DNA of 64,000 nt from Akkermansiaceae bacterium UBA1315 (GTDB lineage Bacteria > Verrucomicrobiota > Verrucomicrobiia > Verrucomicrobiales > Akkermansiaceae): positions 1 through 64,000 of the forward strand of contig DBTN01000018.1 in NCBI GenBank assembly GCA_002307065.1. Reading direction: 5' to 3'. Of this stretch, positions 27,724-36,650 are shown piece by piece. A model generated the notes under the pieces. That model made no database searches. It was not told where the DNA came from and saw only the letters and a program-made list of their open reading frames with translations. The stretch's first letter is position 1; every line of letters starts with the position of its first letter. Both the position numbers and the translations under genes were made by a program.

Positions 27724-28605
27724 TTTCGACCCAATCGATGATCGAATGGTGACCGTCGTTGTTCCCTATCGCGTCCCGTTGGGACGCAAATATTCCTGAA
27801 ACCAGTGACCCAGGCCGCTGGCCTGGGCTAAAAAATCTCGGACCGTTGGCCCGAATGTTTTCTGACGCATCGTCGTTCATCGCCGTTTAATGTCCGGTCC
27901 ATCGTTGTTCCATGGTCATTTCATCGTTCATCGTTCATCGTTCATCGTTCATCGTTCATCGTTCATCGTTTATCGTTTATCGTTTATCGTTTATCGTTTA
28001 TCGTTTATCGTTTATCGTTTATCGTTAACCATCGTCATCCTTTCATCTCCTCATCTTCATGCGCCAACGGTGCATCATTCCTTAGCCCAGGCCAGCGGCC
28101 TGGGTTGACATCGAACCCAGATCCGGCACGCCAACGGCGGGCGATACCGGTGGATGATTTCGACCCAATCGGTGATCGAATGGTGATCGTCGTTGTTCCC
28201 TATCGCGTCCCGTTGGGACGCAAATATTCCTGAAACCAGTGACCCAGGCCGCTGGCCTGGGTTGACATCGAACCCAGATCCGGCACGCCAACGGCGGGCG
28301 ATACCGGTGGATGATTTCGACCAAACCGATGATCGAATGGTGATCGTCGTTGTTCCCTATCGCGTCCCGTTGGGACGCAAATATTCCTGAAACCAGTAAC
28401 CCAGGCCGCTGGCCTGGGATGGCATCGACCTCAGATCCGGCACGCCAACGGCGGGCGATACCGGTGGATGATTTCGACCCAATCGATGATCGAATGGTGA
28501 TCGTCGTTGGTTCCCTATCGCGTCCCGTTGGGACGCAAATGATGCCGAGACCGGTAACCCAGGCCGCTGGCCCGGGCTAAAAAATCCCGGACCGTTGGCC
28601 CGAAT
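27721..28605. repeat. Palindrome array 2, abutting the transposase gene
   Basis: Five CCCAGGCC hairpins start at 27809, 28086, 28243, 28400 and 28558; the last is a variant CCCAGGCCGCTGGCCCGGG. From 28086 the spacing is a strict 157-158 bp, and the last three copies share one orientation, so this section is a head-to-tail tandem repeat. Each unit also carries GCGTCCCGTTGGGACGC and CACGCCAACGGCGGGCG hairpins and an ACCGGT site. The left end coincides with the transposase stop codon; the right end overlaps the last codons of the copper ATPase gene. Confidence 0.9.
27925..28022. repeat. Tandem heptamer tract CGTTYAT
   Basis: Fourteen exact 7-bp units: six CGTTCAT followed by eight CGTTTAT. The clean switch from one variant to the other indicates recent slippage expansion from two founder units. 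It sits in the spacer between the first two hairpins of array 2. Confidence 0.95.
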
Positions 28606-30811
28606 GTGCTCCCCCTTTCCGCAACCGCAACGCATTCGTAATCACCGAAACGGACGACAGCGACATCGCGGCGGCGGCGACCATGGGGCTAAGGAGCGTG
28701 CCGGTGATCGGATACAAAATCCCGGCAGCGATCGGGATTCCGGCGGCATTGTAGAAAAACGCGAAAAACAAATTCTGGCGGATGTTTTTCATCACCGCCT
28801 TGCTCAAGCCGATGGCGCTGGCGATGCCATTGAGGTCGCCTTTCACCAAGGTGATGTGAGCGCTTTTGATCGCCACATCCGTACCGGTTCCCATCGCGAT
28901 GCCGACATTTGCTTCGGCCAAAGCGGGGGCGTCATTGATGCCATCACCGGTCATCGCCACGCGGCGGCCTTGTTGTTTCAGGTCACGAACGAGCTGGATT
29001 TTATCCGCAGGGGAAAGCCCGGCGTGAACTTCATCGATGCCAAGATCGCGACCTACGACATTTGCCGTCGTTGCGTTATCGCCCGTCGCCATGATCAGGC
29101 GGATGCCGAGCTTGTGGAGCATCGCAATGGCCGGGGCGGTGGATTCTTTCACCGGATCGGAAATGGCGAACAGCGCGACCGGTCGATCGGCGCGGGAGAT
29201 CCACACCACGGTATTCGCTTGGTTTTCGAAATCCTTTGCGGTGCTTTCCAAGCCGCTTCGATCGTCTGCCGCAACAAAGGATCCTTTGCCAATTTTCCAC
29301 ACCTCGCCCCCGATCAAACCGGTCACGCCGCTGCCGGTGATCGATTCAAAACCGGTCACGCTCGGCAAAGAAATCTTACCCGCTCGATCCACAATCGCTT
29401 GGGCGAGCGGATGTTCGCTGGCTTTTTCCAACGCGGCGGCGGCAGCGAGAATCATATTTTTATCTTCGCCATCGATCGCGATGAAACCGGTTACGCTCGG
29501 TTTTCCCGCTGTGAGCGTACCGGTTTTATCCGTGATCAACGTGTCGATTTTTTCAATCGTCTCGATCGCTTCGGCGTCCTTGATCAGGATGCCTTGCTGC
29601 GCCGCGCGACCAATCCCGACCATGATCGAAATCGGCGTTGCGAGGCCGAGCGCGCACGGGCAGGCGATGATCAAAACCGAAACCGCGTTGATCAAACCCA
29701 GCGCCATTGCCGGTTCCGGGCCCCACACCGACCACACGATGAAAGTGATCACCGCCGCCGCCAACACCGCAGGAACGAAATATCCGGCGATCGTATCCGC
29801 TGTTTTCTGGATCGGCGCGCGACTCCGCTGGGCTTCCGAAACCATCTGGATAATTTGTGAAAGCAACGTGTCCGCACCGGTTTTTTCCACCGTCATGATA
29901 AACGAACCGGTTTGATTGATCGTCGCACCGATCACGGCAGCGCCCGCGGATTTTTGCACCGGTTCCGGCTCGCCGGTGATCATCGATTCGTCGATGTGGC
30001 TGCTGCCTTCTGTTAGAAATCCATCCAGCGGAATCTTCTCGCCCGGCCGCACGCGCAGGCGATCGCCCGCTTGGATTTGATCGATCGCGATTTCCTCCTC
30101 CGAGCCATTCGGTAAAATCCGGTGGGCGGATTTCGCGGCCAGTCCGAGCAGTGCTTGGATCGCTTCACCGGTTTTTCCGCGCGCGCGGGTTTCCAAAAGT
30201 TGCCCGAGCAAAACCAGCACCGTGATCACCGCCGCCGCCTCGAAATAAAGCCCGATCTCCCCGTGATGCCGGAACGACGCCGGGAAAATCTGCGGAAAAA
30301 TCACCGCCACCAAACTGTAAAAATACGCCGCCGCCACACCGATCGCGATCAGCGTGAACATATTTAAATTCCAGCCCTTGAACGAACGGATGCCTTTCAC
30401 AAAAAAGATCCCGCCCGCCCAAAACACCACCGGCGTCGTCAGCGCCAGTTGGAGCCATTTCGAACCCGGCGATGCGCTTTCCAAAGAGATACCCGGAATC
30501 ATCGGCAACATCGCCAGCAGAAAAACCGGTAACGTTAGCATCAGGCCCACCCAGAATTTGATCGAAAGATCGCGGATCTCTTTTTTCAAATGGGCCTCCG
30601 CCACCGTTGGATCGCCGCCCGGCACCTGCTCCAGCGCCATCCCGCATTTCGGGCAATCGCCCGGTTCATCCGACACGATTTCCAAATGCATCGGGCAAGT
30701 GAACTGCCCCGGTTTCGCCTTCGTCTCCGCCGCCGAAACCGGTCCATGATCGTGTCCGCCGCAGCATGAAGGTTTCGGCGGTTTCGGCGCAGAATGACAG
30801 CAAGAGCTCAT
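28577..30811 (-). CDS. copA: Copper-exporting P1B-type ATPase
   Basis: A 744-residue heavy-metal P-type ATPase. The N-terminus has Cys/His clusters ([13 protein letters not shown]) and a YHS-like metal-binding domain (residues 38-61, FTCPMHLE and CPKCGM) in place of an HMA domain. The core shows the TGEP actuator loop, the [10 protein letters not shown] metal site, the DKTGTLT phosphorylation site, [14 protein letters not shown] and [24 protein letters not shown]. The CPC with an N-terminal YHS-like domain matches Cu(I)/Ag(I) exporters of the CopA/SilP type. Its final residues (SGQRSGIF) and stop codon come from palindromic repeat sequence. Confidence 0.93.
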   Translation of the reverse strand: MSSCCHSAPKPPKPSCCGGHDHGPVSAAETKAKPGQFTCPMHLEIVSDEPGDCPKCGMALEQVPGGDPTVAEAHLKKEIRDLSIKFWVGLMLTLPVFLLAMLPMIPGISLESASPGSKWLQLALTTPVVFWAGGIFFVKGIRSFKGWNLNMFTLIAIGVAAAYFYSLVAVIFPQIFPASFRHHGEIGLYFEAAAVITVLVLLGQLLETRARGKTGEAIQALLGLAAKSAHRILPNGSEEEIAIDQIQAGDRLRVRPGEKIPLDGFLTEGSSHIDESMITGEPEPVQKSAGAAVIGATINQTGSFIMTVEKTGADTLLSQIIQMVSEAQRSRAPIQKTADTIAGYFVPAVLAAAVITFIVWSVWGPEPAMALGLINAVSVLIIACPCALGLATPISIMVGIGRAAQQGILIKDAEAIETIEKIDTLITDKTGTLTAGKPSVTGFIAIDGEDKNMILAAAAALEKASEHPLAQAIVDRAGKISLPSVTGFESITGSGVTGLIGGEVWKIGKGSFVAADDRSGLESTAKDFENQANTVVWISRADRPVALFAISDPVKESTAPAIAMLHKLGIRLIMATGDNATTANVVGRDLGIDEVHAGLSPADKIQLVRDLKQQGRRVAMTGDGINDAPALAEANVGIAMGTGTDVAIKSAHITLVKGDLNGIASAIGLSKAVMKNIRQNLFFAFFYNAAGIPIAAGILYPITGTLLSPMVAAAAMSLSSVSVITNALRLRKGGAHSGQRSGIF

Positions 30812-30861
30812 GCCGCCAAGCTAGCCGCCGCACCCGAGCTTGCAAGGTGGGCTTTCAAGGA

Positions 30862-30923
30862 GGGGCGATCTCCGAATCGCCCTTTTAAAAGACCTTTGCA
30901 CCGGGCGATTCGGAGATCGCCCC
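30862..30923. repeat. Inverted repeat with 21-bp arms
   Basis: Arms at 30862-30882 and 30903-30923 are exact reverse complements (GGGGCGATCTCCG...), separated by 20 bp. The arm itself contains a GGCGAT-ATCGCC type symmetry. It looks like another dispersed repeat family rather than a terminator, as there is no T run. Confidence 0.85.
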
Positions 30924-30969
30924 CCCTTGTTTCTTTCGACTTCGTTGAAGCGATGTCCTCAGTCTTTAC

Positions 30970-31040
30970 GGAGCGCTGACTTTAGTCGGCGTGGTGAGGC
31001 CAGGCACAGAAGCAGACACGCCGGCTAAAGCCAGCGCTCC
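30970..31040. repeat. Inverted repeat with 24-bp arms
   Basis: Arms at 30970-30993 and 31017-31040 (GGAGCGCTGACTTTAGTC...) pair with two mismatches. It lies 46 bp from the preceding inverted repeat and precedes the first fibronectin-like pseudogene fragment. Confidence 0.8.
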
Positions 31041-31199
31041 ATCAAGAAAGACCCGCCACTTCCCCCTCCACATCGGCTTTTGGTTTGTTTCACAATCCAC
31101 TGTTCGAAATGCGTCCCCAGGGCTGGATTTTTTGCGTCCGGTTTTTCTCTGCTCTCCCCCCAGATGTGGAAACTTGCCAATGACATTGCTCCGCCGTTT

Positions 31200-31371
31200 T
31201 CCGGTGAAGGCCGAGGCCAATTGGGAATTCGCGGTCGTCTTGACGAGAAGCAGACGCACCCTCAACCGCCTGACCCCCGATGAACGGATTTACATCCGCG
31301 TCGCCGCCGTCGGCGGAGCCGGCTAAGGCCCCCCGGGCCCGACCGCCACCGCCAAAACCTCCGAATTGTAA
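31200..31371 (+). pseudogene. Fibronectin type III-like 3' fragment, copy 1 (interrupted)
   Basis: Reading ANWEFAVVLTRSRRTLNRL, then IYIRVAAVGGAG, stop, GPPGPTATAKTSEL, this aligns with the C-terminus of copy 2 (ADWKLALVSTKSRCTVSGL, WFRVAAVAAAGQGPWSPTATGKAN). The in-frame TAA falls where copy 2 has CAA (Gln). Upstream similarity fades quickly. I recall intact verrucomicrobial proteins of about 220 residues ending in this FN3-like domain. A GC-rich terminator follows. Confidence 0.65.
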
Positions 31372-31398
31372 TAACCCCACTAACACCCCCAAATAAAG

Positions 31399-31422
31399 TT
31401 CGGCCAAAAGGCCGGGCTTTTT
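31399..31422 (+). terminator. Intrinsic terminator after pseudogene copy 1
   Basis: CGGCC-AAAA-GGCCG stem, followed by GGC and a run of six T. The same GGCC/GGCCGGGC layout recurs after copy 2. Confidence 0.75.
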
Positions 31423-31495
31423 TGAGCCATTCGGAATACGCAATTGGCTCATCAATAAGGCTGAAATGAGCCGATAAAAATAGTATTCGGCTCAT
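31423..31495. promoter_or_regulatory. Paired TGAGCC palindromes, possible operator
   Basis: Two perfect interrupted palindromes share the core TGAGCC/GGCTCA: arms 31423-31429 with 31445-31451, and 31466-31474 (ATGAGCCGA) with 31487-31495. Both enclose AT-rich centres with ATTCGG/TATTCGG words. They may be a double operator or remnants of a mobile unit. No intact gene starts close by. Confidence 0.4.
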
Positions 31496-31659
31496 GCCGT
31501 ATGACCAAGTGTTCCAAGGTCACCGCCACACGGGATCTTCAGCATCTCGCCGATCTCGGTGTCTTTCTTTCCATCGGCGGAGGCCGCAGCACCCGGTACG
31601 AAATGAGTGTCTGATTTGAAGAGCGGAATACTTTCATGAACGGAAGGCAAGGCTGAGGG

Positions 31660-31935
31660 TTTTTCACGGGCACCATGCTGCCGTCTCGCGGGGATTTCCC
31701 CGGCGAGATCGATCTCAGTTGGCCCGGTATGCGCGGGGCGAAATCGTTCGTCGTCCAAATCGCCACCGTCCCCGAACCGACCGAGGCGGATTGGAAACTG
31801 GCGCTCGTCAGCACGAAAAGCCGCTGCACCGTCAGCGGCCTGACCACCGACCAACGCTACTGGTTCCGCGTCGCCGCCGTCGCCGCCGCCGGCCAAGGCC
31901 CCTGGAGCCCCACCGCCACCGGTAAGGCAAACTGA
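31660..31935 (+). pseudogene. Fibronectin type III-like 3' fragment, copy 2
   Basis: An open frame of about 90 codons encodes the end of an FN3-like protein (GDFPGEIDLSWPGMRGAKSFVVQI, TKSRCTVSGLTTDQRYWFRVAAVAAAGQGPWSPTATGKAN). An in-frame stop lies just upstream and the family's N-terminal part is missing, so this is probably a truncated remnant, though a short expressed peptide cannot be excluded. Confidence 0.6.
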
Positions 31936-31949
31936 GAATCGCTAAAACC

Positions 31950-31976
31950 AAAAGCCCGGCCGCAAGGCCGGGCTTA
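31950..31976 (+). terminator. Hairpin after pseudogene copy 2
   Basis: AAGCCCGGCC-GCAA-GGCCGGGCTT is a perfect 10-bp stem. It lacks a long T run and may have been the terminator of the original gene. Confidence 0.65.
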
Positions 31977-31997
31977 AACGATGATTCTTATAAAAAA

Positions 31998-34577
31998 CTA
32001 ATTCACGAGCGAGACGAGGATACCGTCTACTTCGCCCATCATATCCATTTTTCGCACACCAAACCTTTTTTCCCATTTTATTTTCAATCCACACTCGTCT
32101 GCTGTCCGCTGGATAAAATCAGCTATGCTACAATCTCGGATGGGGATTAGATTTTCGTCAAACTCCAGCCAGTTCCATCGGTCGCCGATAATCTTCAGAA
32201 GGGCGGCTCCTGGAAATTCAGTGAAGGAGTTGTAAATTTCCAAAAAGTTGCCAAAAGGGGATTTATATAAGGCAATAGGATTTGTTTTGAGGTGTTCAAT
32301 TATTTCATCGAAATCCACAACTTTTCGTTCCCCGTCAATGAATAAGACAAGCTTAGCTAGCGATCGGCTATCGATTCCGAATTTTGCGAGAGTGCTCGCA
32401 GCGTTAGCCCTTTCGGATATACTGAGTCGTTCAGATTCTAGAAGCTTATGTTGCTCTAGAGCCCATTCGTAATATATCGGATTTGAATGAGATAACGGTT
32501 TGGCGCCACGTCTTGCCGTTTCTGTGCCGGTTTCGATAAAGCCAATAATGGTTTCCTCCCCCGACTGAAGTATTTTTGAGGGAAAGTAATCGGCAGTAAG
32601 TCTTCCTATAGAGACTCGGTGTCTAAGTGTTTCAGACACTGAAATAGCGGCAAGCCCTATCTGCCTTCCATTGTTAAATATCGGTCGAAGGCGAGATATG
32701 TTGCGAGCAATAGCATGAATTGTTTCCGGTGACTGTGGCGCGCCAACGAAAGTGAATTTATTTAGCCAATCAACATATTCCGCTTGGCTCGAAGGTAGTT
32801 TATTGTGAATTAGTAAAGGTTCAGAACTGTTACCATTGGTAAATTTGACTTGAACATCCAAACAAGCGCAAAGTGAAAGCAGATATTGTAAGACCGAAAT
32901 CTTGGGTTTTGCATCAATCTTCGCGGAGTCCTGAATTTTGGAATGCAGCACGTAGTCCGTGCCTTCCGAAAAGGTCGGCCTCGACTTTAATTGAATCACT
33001 ACACGTGTAGACCTTTGGAATCCCTCAACCTGGCCACGAGTTAAAATAGGCCTAAGTGAGAGGCCATTAGCAAAGTCAAGGGTGGCAGTAGTAGAATATC
33101 CATTTTCATAGCGTCTGCTGGATATAGAGACTGAAGCTCCCACCATAAAAACGGAGAAAAATCCGATACCGAATTTCCCGGCAGATCTGAAGCTTGATGA
33201 AATTAATCCTGGAATTTCACTTCTTACGAGGTCGGAAGACCATAAACTAGCTCCAAAATCTAAAAGGGGACCCGTAAGAACACGTTCGGACATGCCAATC
33301 CCATCGTCTTCCACTTTGATCAAGTTGTTATCCTCGTCGTAAGTAATAAAAATTTCTCCTTCGTATCCCGGATTCACTTCCCTTCTCGCTGAAACGGCAT
33401 CTCGTGCATTCTGAATAATTTCCCTAATCGAAACGTGAAATTCTTGGTTTTCTCCATAAAGCTTTGTGCCGCCCAATGATGTTATAAGTGATTCGATATT
33501 ACTTACGTGGAGCGCGGCTGAGCAAGGATGCCATCCAGAGGTTGGGAGTAGTTTGACCATTTCCTCCAAGCTGTCACATCCGCGAACGCGTTTTATTTTT
33601 AATGGCGTTGATAGTTTTCCGTTCCTTTCCCCAAGAAAGCGATTTGCCTGGTCAATTTCTTTATTGGCTACCGATAGTGCATCGTATGCTACCCACCACG
33701 CCCTAGCTTCCTCTTTGGGGAAAGGTCGCGTGGAAGTTACTATGACGGTCTCGTTTTTAGGGCATGCCAGATCTTCGTCAGGTCGTCCTAACCAATTTTG
33801 CGCTCTCCAGTGGTCATGAGAAATCCCGCTGCGTCGGCGCAAAGCATAAAGATGATCCGGAGCCCGTTTGTTGTCGATGTGGAGTGCGTCGGCGCATCGA
33901 AGTAAGAACGCGAGCTTCAATGAATCTATTTGCCATTCGCTTGGGAAGTCGCCTGGTGCCGAAAATGTCGCCGGGAAGTTCTGAACAAGGTCCTCGACAT
34001 TCAAGTGATGACTTGCAGCAATTCGCCCGATGAGTGGGCCTAAATGTTGGCGAATATGGGAATCGGCTATTAGGAAAAGCGGGCTACCAGATTGTGATTC
34101 ATTCCAGTTTCTTTCAGCTAAATTTGCTGCTTCTTTAGCATGAAGAAGCCTAACTGCTGCAAAATCAGCGCGATCTTCTGGCGTGGTGTCGTCTGAGGGT
34201 TCGGAACGGTTCGACTCAAATGCAAGAGCGTCCTTCCATGCAAGCGTTGAACGAACTCCTGACTTCCCATTTTCGTAAGCATCGAAGCAGAGCGCTGCAT
34301 CATGAAGTAAGAAAGCTCCACCAATTACAAATCCTTCAAGCGGATTAATCGGGAAATTTTCACCCGCCAATAGAGAGCCAATCCTCCAGAGTTCATCTGC
34401 GTGAGTAAGATCATGGACAGTTAAGTTATCAAAATCCGTTCGTATCTTATCTAGCAGTACCCCAATCCTTGATCTAAATCCGTAGAATTCATCACGCAGA
34501 AGATCTCGGAATGGATCTTTATTGTCATTAGCCATTTCTAACGATCTCTGCCATAAGGAAGTGTTTTCGTATTCCAT
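31998..34577 (-). CDS. HD phosphohydrolase-like plus Hsp90-like ATPase protein
   Basis: An 859-residue soluble protein. The N-terminal third looks like an HD-type metal phosphohydrolase (H55/H59 in LTVHDLTHADEL, H92-D93 in FLLHDAAL, H190/H191, D230 in LLRCADALHID). From about residue 375 there is a Bergerat-fold GHKL ATPase of the Hsp90/MutL kind: N-box EIIQNARDA (N390), G1 box DDGIGM (425-429), G2 box SAGKFGIGFFS (465-475). The remainder is unassigned. The gene is markedly AT-rich, uses AT-ending codons and lacks the ACCGGT word common elsewhere, which indicates recent transfer. No partner gene remains on either side. A second start at residue 15 (MANDNKDPF) is possible. Stress signalling or defence is inference. 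Confidence 0.8.
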   Translation of the reverse strand: MEYENTSLWQRSLEMANDNKDPFRDLLRDEFYGFRSRIGVLLDKIRTDFDNLTVHDLTHADELWRIGSLLAGENFPINPLEGFVIGGAFLLHDAALCFDAYENGKSGVRSTLAWKDALAFESNRSEPSDDTTPEDRADFAAVRLLHAKEAANLAERNWNESQSGSPLFLIADSHIRQHLGPLIGRIAASHHLNVEDLVQNFPATFSAPGDFPSEWQIDSLKLAFLLRCADALHIDNKRAPDHLYALRRRSGISHDHWRAQNWLGRPDEDLACPKNETVIVTSTRPFPKEEARAWWVAYDALSVANKEIDQANRFLGERNGKLSTPLKIKRVRGCDSLEEMVKLLPTSGWHPCSAALHVSNIESLITSLGGTKLYGENQEFHVSIREIIQNARDAVSARREVNPGYEGEIFITYDEDNNLIKVEDDGIGMSERVLTGPLLDFGASLWSSDLVRSEIPGLISSSFRSAGKFGIGFFSVFMVGASVSISSRRYENGYSTTATLDFANGLSLRPILTRGQVEGFQRSTRVVIQLKSRPTFSEGTDYVLHSKIQDSAKIDAKPKISVLQYLLSLCACLDVQVKFTNGNSSEPLLIHNKLPSSQAEYVDWLNKFTFVGAPQSPETIHAIARNISRLRPIFNNGRQIGLAAISVSETLRHRVSIGRLTADYFPSKILQSGEETIIGFIETGTETARRGAKPLSHSNPIYYEWALEQHKLLESERLSISERANAASTLAKFGIDSRSLAKLVLFIDGERKVVDFDEIIEHLKTNPIALYKSPFGNFLEIYNSFTEFPGAALLKIIGDRWNWLEFDENLIPIRDCSIADFIQRTADECGLKIKWEKRFGVRKMDMMGEVDGILVSLVN

Positions 34578-34712
34578 TGTTTTGCAAGTTGGTGGTTAAT
34601 TCCACTGTCGGGAGACTGAGATAGCAAAATATTTCGACTGTCCGATATCTATCGATCTGAGGCATTAATGCTTGCTCTGACGTGAAACGAAGAATGCATT
34701 TGGATCGTTCTA

Positions 34713-36650
34713 CTACGATTTCCGCCTCAACAGGCGGAGGGCGTTGAGGATAACTAACAATGTCGCGCCGGTATCTGCTAGGATGGCCATCCACAATCCG
34801 GCTAGGCCGAAGAAGGCTAGGACTAGGAAGACGGCTTTGATGATGAGGGCGAAGGCGACGTTGAAATGGATGATGCCTAAAGTGCGGCGGCCGAGGTGGA
34901 TGGTTTCGGCGACGCGGGTGAGGTCGTCTTTCATGAGGGCGACGTCGGCGGTTTCGATGGCGGTGTCGCTGCCGATGGCGCCCATGGCGATGCCGACGGT
35001 GGCGAGGGCGAGGGCGGGGGCATCGTTGACGCCATCGCCGATCATGCCGACGTATTGATGGGTGCGGAGGAGTTCGCGGATGTGTTCGACTTTTCCTTCG
35101 GGGAGAAGATCGCCGATGGCTTGGTCGATGCCGGCTTGCTGGGCGATGGCGTTGGCGGTGCGCTGGTTGTCGCCGCTGAGCATGACGATTTTTTCCAAAC
35201 CGGTGGCGTGGAGTTTTTTCAAAGCATCGATGACTTCGGGGCGGAGTTGATCGGCGATGGCGAGGATGCCGAGGATTTCGCCGGGGCAATTTTCATGCGG
35301 CGCGTGGCCGATGACGGCGAGCGATTGGCCTTTGGATTCGATGCGGGCGAGTTGTTCTTCGACGGCGGGCGAGCAGACGCCGGTGGCGTGGGCCATCAGG
35401 TGATTTCCGATGAAATGCGGGTGGCCGTCCAAGGTGGCGGTGGCTCCGCGACCGGTTTCGGACCGGTAATTTTCGGCAGGAGTGATGGTGAGATTTTTCG
35501 CGCGAGCGGCAGCGACGACGGCTTGGGCGAGCGGATGGGAGGAATGGGTATCGATGGCGGCGGCGCGGCGGAGGATTTCATCGGCGGAATGATTTCCGAA
35601 GGGGATGATTTCGACGACTTCCGGTTGGCCGCGGGTGATGGTACCGGTTTTATCGACGGCGAGGGCGCGGAGTTTCGCTAGCGATTCGAGGTGGACGCCG
35701 CCTTTTACCAGCACGCCGCGTCGGGCAAGGGCGGTGAGGGCGGAAACGATGCTGACCGGTGTGGAAATGACGAGCGCGCAAGGGCAGGAAATGACGAGCA
35801 GGACGAGCGAGCGGTAGATCCATTTGTCCCACGGTTGGCCGAAAAACAGCGGAGGAATGAGCGCGATGAGGATGGCGACGATGAAGACGCACGGGGTGTA
35901 GATGGCCGCAAACCGGTCGATGAATCGCTGGGTGGGCGGGCGTTGTTCTTCGGCGTCGGCGACGAGTTGGATGATGCGGGAGAGGGTGCTGTTGCCGGCG
36001 GTTTTGGTGGTGCGGACTTTGAGCGAGCCTGTGCCATTTACCGTTCCTGCGAAAACCGGGTCGCCGGGCATTTTATCGACCGGTATCGATTCGCCGGTGA
36101 TGGGGGCTTGGTTGATCGAGGAATTTCCAGAGAGGATTTCGCCGTCGAGCGGGATGCGGTCGCCATTGCGGATGAGGATGGTGGAACCGGTTGGGATTTC
36201 GGCGGTGGGGGTTTCGGTTTCCGTGCCGTCGGGGTTGAGGACGTGGGCGGTTTCCGGGGAAAGGGCGAGCAGGGATTGGACCGAGCGGCGTGCGCGATCG
36301 GACGCCCAGCTTTCCAACAGTTCGGAAAGCGCGAAGAGGAAAACGACGCTGGCGGCTTCGAGTTGCTCGCCAAGAAACCATGCGCCGATGACCGCGACGG
36401 TCATGAGGACATTGATGTCGAGCCTGGCTTTTTTCAACGCACGAAAGGCGGCGGGAAAAACGAGCAGCCCGCCTGCGAGGGTGGCGAGCGCGTAGAGGAG
36501 CGTGAGCAGCCACGCGGGTGGAGAAACGGTCCAGCCGAGAATCATGCCGGTGGCGATGAAGGCGCCGGAGAGGGAAACGAGGAGATTCGCCGGGAGGGCG
36601 AGGGAGTCGTCGTGGGGATGGCAATGTTCGCAGCAGGGCTTCGCAGTCAT
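34713..36650 (-). CDS. Zn/Cd/Pb-type heavy-metal P-type ATPase
   Basis: A 645-residue P1B ATPase. It begins with a short CCEHCHPHDD metal-binding tail rather than a full HMA domain. The core carries TGES, the SCPCALVISTPV metal site, DKTGTITRGQP, SSHPLAQAV, MLSGDN and GDGVNDAPALALATVGIAMG. The CPCALVIS context with a conserved Lys/Asp near the C-terminal helices (FALIIKAVFLV, LADTGATLLVILNALRLL) is typical of ZntA/CadA-type exporters of divalent cations. It faces the AT-rich island with its 3' end and is followed upstream by a dispersed repeat. Confidence 0.9.
   Translation of the reverse strand: MTAKPCCEHCHPHDDSLALPANLLVSLSGAFIATGMILGWTVSPPAWLLTLLYALATLAGGLLVFPAAFRALKKARLDINVLMTVAVIGAWFLGEQLEAASVVFLFALSELLESWASDRARRSVQSLLALSPETAHVLNPDGTETETPTAEIPTGSTILIRNGDRIPLDGEILSGNSSINQAPITGESIPVDKMPGDPVFAGTVNGTGSLKVRTTKTAGNSTLSRIIQLVADAEEQRPPTQRFIDRFAAIYTPCVFIVAILIALIPPLFFGQPWDKWIYRSLVLLVISCPCALVISTPVSIVSALTALARRGVLVKGGVHLESLAKLRALAVDKTGTITRGQPEVVEIIPFGNHSADEILRRAAAIDTHSSHPLAQAVVAAARAKNLTITPAENYRSETGRGATATLDGHPHFIGNHLMAHATGVCSPAVEEQLARIESKGQSLAVIGHAPHENCPGEILGILAIADQLRPEVIDALKKLHATGLEKIVMLSGDNQRTANAIAQQAGIDQAIGDLLPEGKVEHIRELLRTHQYVGMIGDGVNDAPALALATVGIAMGAIGSDTAIETADVALMKDDLTRVAETIHLGRRTLGIIHFNVAFALIIKAVFLVLAFFGLAGLWMAILADTGATLLVILNALRLLRRKS

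Noticed and set aside
27617..28635. Similar open frames in array 2 on both strands
   Set aside because: Same repeat-derived peptides; the only real genes there are the transposase and the end of the copper ATPase.
28595..29860. A 421-codon open frame antisense to the copper ATPase
   Set aside because: Shadow of a gene with clear P-type ATPase motifs; composition is Arg/His/Asp-rich without any domain.
31262..31495. Minus-strand frame beginning MSRILFLSAHFS
   Set aside because: It reads backwards through a palindrome, a terminator and a pseudogene; no coding character.
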